Part shown: piece by piece, positions 61,739 through 64,000 of the stretch
How positions within the stretch are numbered: the stretch's first letter is position 1
Layout: each line of letters begins with the position of its first letter
Source: Nostoc paludosum FACHB-159
Lineage (GTDB): Bacteria; Cyanobacteriota; Cyanobacteriia; Cyanobacteriales; Nostocaceae
Direction: 5' to 3'
Assembly (NCBI RefSeq): GCF_014698835.1
Contig: NZ_JACJTU010000028.1
Coordinates: 1-64,000, forward strand
Length of the DNA: 64,000 nucleotides
Translations under genes and position numbers: made by a program
The notes under the pieces: model-generated
The model's database searches: none
Told to the model about the DNA's origin: nothing
What the model saw: the letters and a program-made list of their open reading frames with translations, nothing else

Positions 61739-63235
61739 ATGAGATCTCCCCTAACTGTAAATGCTGCTCAAGCACGTCAGACAAAAGAGCGATTCGCCCA
61801 GCCTGAGGAACAACTCACCTATGAATTAGGGAAAGCTGTACAGGAATTGCCACCTCTGTACACAAGATTATTAGCGGGAACAATTAGCGTTATAGTATTT
61901 GGGGCGATCGCCTGGGCGCACTTCTCCCAAATCGATGAAGTAGCAACAGCGCCAGGGGAATTAATTGCTTCTACACAGGTAAGACCGGTGACATCCTTGG
62001 GTGGAGGGTCAATTGTCGCCGTCAAAGTGCAAGAAGGCGATCGCGTGACTAAAGGTCAAGTTCTGGTTCAAAAAGATCCAGATTTGCAGAAAACTGATGT
62101 TTCCCGTTTAGCCAAATCTACGAGATTGATTCAGGACGATTTGCAACGTTTAGATGCAGAACGCACTGGAAGCAAAATTGCTGGTACGAAACTGCAAGAT
62201 GAACTTTTAAGCTCCCGTCTGCAAGATTTCCAAGCACGTCAAGCCGGAGCCGAAGCCGAAGCAAATCGCCAACTAGCACTCATCGATCAAGCCAAAGTTC
62301 GTTTGACTCGGTTGCAAGACAACTTAGTGGCTGCTAAAACTAGCGTTATCAATGCTAAAACTAACGTTGCCAACGCCGAAAGCATCCGTACTAGAATTGA
62401 GGGTAATTTGGCGATCGCTCAAGAAAGAGAAAAAAGTTTACGCACCCTAATAACTCCCGGTGCTGTACCAAGAGTTGATTACCTAGAAGCCCAAGAAAGA
62501 TTAACTCGTACAAAGACAGAAATCACTAGGGCACAAGATGAAGTAACCAACGCTCAGAATAGAATAATCGAGGCTGAAGATAAAGTTACATCATTAGAAA
62601 AAGATATTGCTGCTCAAGCCCAAGAAATTCGCCAAGCCGAAGAAGCTTATAAAGCTGCAAAAAATCAAGCCCAGCGCGTAGCATCAGAACGCCAAAGTGA
62701 GATTTTGACCCAGTTAAACAAACGTAAAGAAGAACTGACAACCGTTCAAGGTCAATTAGAGCAGGCGAGAAAGCAGCAAGCTTTGGAAACCATCGACGCT
62801 CCCGTTAGTGGTACGATTTACAGAGTCAAAGCCACCAAGGGACCAGTACAACCCGGTGAAGAATTGCTGTCAATCTTGCCGGAAGGGGAAGAAATGCTCC
62901 TAGAGGTGAAAATCCTCAACCGCGATATTGGGTTTGTTCGCCAAGGAATGAGAGCGAAAGTAAAAATGGCAACTTTCCCCTTCCAGGAATTTGGTACAGT
63001 GGATGGCGAAGTTATACAAGTTAGCCCCAATGCAATAGTTGATAAAGAATTGGGCTTAGTTTTTCCTACAAGAATTAAGTTAAGTAAACACTCAGTCAAC
63101 GTCCGGGGTCAAGATGTGGAATTTACACCAGGGATGGCTGCTACAGGTGAAATTGTGACTCGGAAAAAGTCAGTTTTGACCTTTATTACTGAGCCTGTAA
63201 CGCGACGATTCAGCGAGGCATTTTCAGTGAGGTAG
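61739..63235 (+). CDS. HlyD family membrane fusion (periplasmic adaptor) protein
   Basis: The 498-aa adaptor belongs to type I secretion/ABC export. A single transmembrane helix (about 42-60, LLAGTISVIVFGAIAWAHFS) is followed by a lipoyl-like half (VTSLGGGSIVAVKVQEGDRV), a long coiled coil (about 110-350) and a beta-barrel/lipoyl second half (APVSGTIYRVKATKGPVQPGE, then RQGMRAKVKMATFPFQEFG). The ABC transporter partner is not within the window; it may lie beyond 64 kb or elsewhere. The neighbouring repeat ORF is on the opposite strand. Confidence 0.92.
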   Translation: MRSPLTVNAAQARQTKERFAQPEEQLTYELGKAVQELPPLYTRLLAGTISVIVFGAIAWAHFSQIDEVATAPGELIASTQVRPVTSLGGGSIVAVKVQEGDRVTKGQVLVQKDPDLQKTDVSRLAKSTRLIQDDLQRLDAERTGSKIAGTKLQDELLSSRLQDFQARQAGAEAEANRQLALIDQAKVRLTRLQDNLVAAKTSVINAKTNVANAESIRTRIEGNLAIAQEREKSLRTLITPGAVPRVDYLEAQERLTRTKTEITRAQDEVTNAQNRIIEAEDKVTSLEKDIAAQAQEIRQAEEAYKAAKNQAQRVASERQSEILTQLNKRKEELTTVQGQLEQARKQQALETIDAPVSGTIYRVKATKGPVQPGEELLSILPEGEEMLLEVKILNRDIGFVRQGMRAKVKMATFPFQEFGTVDGEVIQVSPNAIVDKELGLVFPTRIKLSKHSVNVRGQDVEFTPGMAATGEIVTRKKSVLTFITEPVTRRFSEAFSVR

Positions 63236-63406
63236 TTTTTTCTATAGGAATCCGATTTGATTCCTGAATAACTCGTAAAGAGAGGGAACAGGAAGCAGGA
63301 AATGGGGAACAGGTAAAAAGGAACAATTGATATTAGAAAATAAATAGCTCGTCAAACCCCGACAAAAGAAACTTTCAAGCCTGTTGCCTATTGCCTGCTA
63401 TAATTT

Positions 63407-64000
63407 TCAATCTAGACCCAAGAATTTTCTAATCTGTTCTAATTGTTCTAATTGTTTTTGCATTTGCTCTACTAGTTTACCAAAATCAATATTATTCCCA
63501 TCTTGATTATTCTCTTCATTATTAATATTGATGTTGCTGAATATTGGCTCTTCATTTAGATATTGATTCCAAAATTGTGGATTGATTAATTCCTTATTAT
63601 CTTCAGATGATGTTAGATATTCTGTTGTTTTTGTAATTGCTCCACTCATAGAATCAATACCGAAATTACTCAAACTAGAGATAGCCTCTGGTGTCAGATA
63701 TTTTGTTGTTTCTGTAATTGCTTTATCGCTCACAGAAGCAATATCGAAATTATCAAAACTAGAGATAGTCTCTGATATCACAAAATTTGTTATTTCTGTA
63801 GATGTCTGATTAATGATAGAACCGAAATCAGAATTATTAAAATTAGAGATAGTCTTGGGCGATAGATATTCCGCCGTTTGTGTCATTGCCTGACTTGTTA
63901 GAGAATTCACATTAGAAATATTTAAACTATAAGCTGTACTTTGTGTACTATTTCCTGACGTTTCTGCAACAATTTGACGTACTTGGGCATCAGTCAAGTT
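63407..64000 (-). CDS. Repeat-containing hypothetical protein (partial, N-terminus outside window)
   Basis: At least 196 codons are open to the window edge. The first codon seen is TTG at 63997, in the context LTDAQVRQIV, which reads as internal. Three and a half 28-residue repeats follow (TETTKYLTPEAISSLSNFGI, TEITNFVISETISSFDNFDI), then QFWNQYLNEEPIFSN, an Asn-rich acidic stretch and a C-terminal coiled coil (VEQMQKQLEQLEQIRKFLGLD). No family recognised. Composition is low in aromatic and Cys residues, as in exported adhesins. It is convergent with the HlyD gene, and could be a substrate, but this is inference. Confidence 0.6.
   Translation of the reverse strand, partial: NLTDAQVRQIVAETSGNSTQSTAYSLNISNVNSLTSQAMTQTAEYLSPKTISNFNNSDFGSIINQTSTEITNFVISETISSFDNFDIASVSDKAITETTKYLTPEAISSLSNFGIDSMSGAITKTTEYLTSSEDNKELINPQFWNQYLNEEPIFSNININNEENNQDGNNIDFGKLVEQMQKQLEQLEQIRKFLGLD

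Noticed and set aside
1..64000. tRNA or other structured RNA genes
   Set aside because: I looked for T-loop (GTTCGA/GTTCAA) and acceptor pairs and for tmRNA- or RNase P-like cores and saw none that fold; a covariance-model scan would settle it.

Overview
The window looks like chromosomal DNA of a filamentous, probably heterocystous cyanobacterium (Nostocales: Nostoc, Calothrix, Tolypothrix or similar). The reasons are many HIP1 octamers (GCGATCGC), heptamer-type short tandem repeats between genes (runs of TGGGCAT, AGTTAGG, TAGTCAT, CTATTGC), a tocopherol-pathway homogentisate phytyltransferase, a CobA-HemD fusion, a second S1-type ribosomal protein, a free-standing Mo-nitrogenase C-terminal-domain protein, an orthocaspase-like gene and the blocks asd-dapA-rnj and tig-clpP-clpX. 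I saw no rRNA, tRNA, CRISPR array or intact transposase.

Layout. 1-7.3 kb: a minus-strand run of coaE, cobA-hemD, two coupled TPR genes and homogentisate phytyltransferase, then two small plus-strand conserved genes. 7.3-12.5 kb: an accessory segment full of GGGGGATC-type palindromes, with a DUF559 nuclease, a 26-bp tandem array, a 21-bp heptad-repeat ORF and a large signal peptide-HEAT-NACHT protein whose 15 repeats are almost identical. 13.4-17.3 kb: a group 2 sigma factor, an AllA-like protein, a glutathionyl-hydroquinone reductase-like GST and an aspartoacylase. 18.7-37.1 kb: a signalling-rich stretch (PAS-GAF-GGDEF cyclase, REC-wHTH-Hpt-REC-PAS-kinase-REC hybrid, CheY-like regulator, HAMP kinase, REC-kinase) interspersed with CHAD, DUF3616, NIL-ferredoxin, PhoD-like and malic enzyme genes. 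37.6-45.8 kb: aldehyde dehydrogenase, sulfite-oxidase-like protein, L32, a pseudo-orthocaspase, the Mo-nitrogenase C-terminal protein, an ion transporter and a Uma2 remnant. 45.8-54.8 kb: RNase J, DapA and Asd facing Tig, ClpP and ClpX across an 850-bp divergent gap. 54.9-64 kb: alpha/beta hydrolase, FAD monooxygenase, GntR regulator diverging from a dienelactone hydrolase, S1 protein, NAD(P)-binding epimerase-like protein, HlyD adaptor, and a repeat protein cut by the window end.

Genes that work together: asd and dapA make consecutive steps of lysine/diaminopimelate synthesis next to RNase J. Tig, ClpP and ClpX form a folding and degradation set. The two TPR genes are translationally coupled. 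The hybrid kinase overlaps its CheY-like gene.

Most notable signals. (1) Two unrelated signalling genes carry the same family of 21-nt in-frame insertion, and each one splits a HIP1 site; removing the 21 nt restores both GCGATCGC and the expected protein motif. (2) The HEAT-NACHT protein has recently duplicated repeats and a puzzling topology. (3) A DUF559 nuclease gene is enclosed by, and partly encoded in, a palindromic repeat family. (4) Several MITE-like elements with clear terminal inverted repeats occur, including two 114-bp copies 21 kb apart. (5) The caspase-fold protein has lost its His/Cys dyad (Tyr/Asn).
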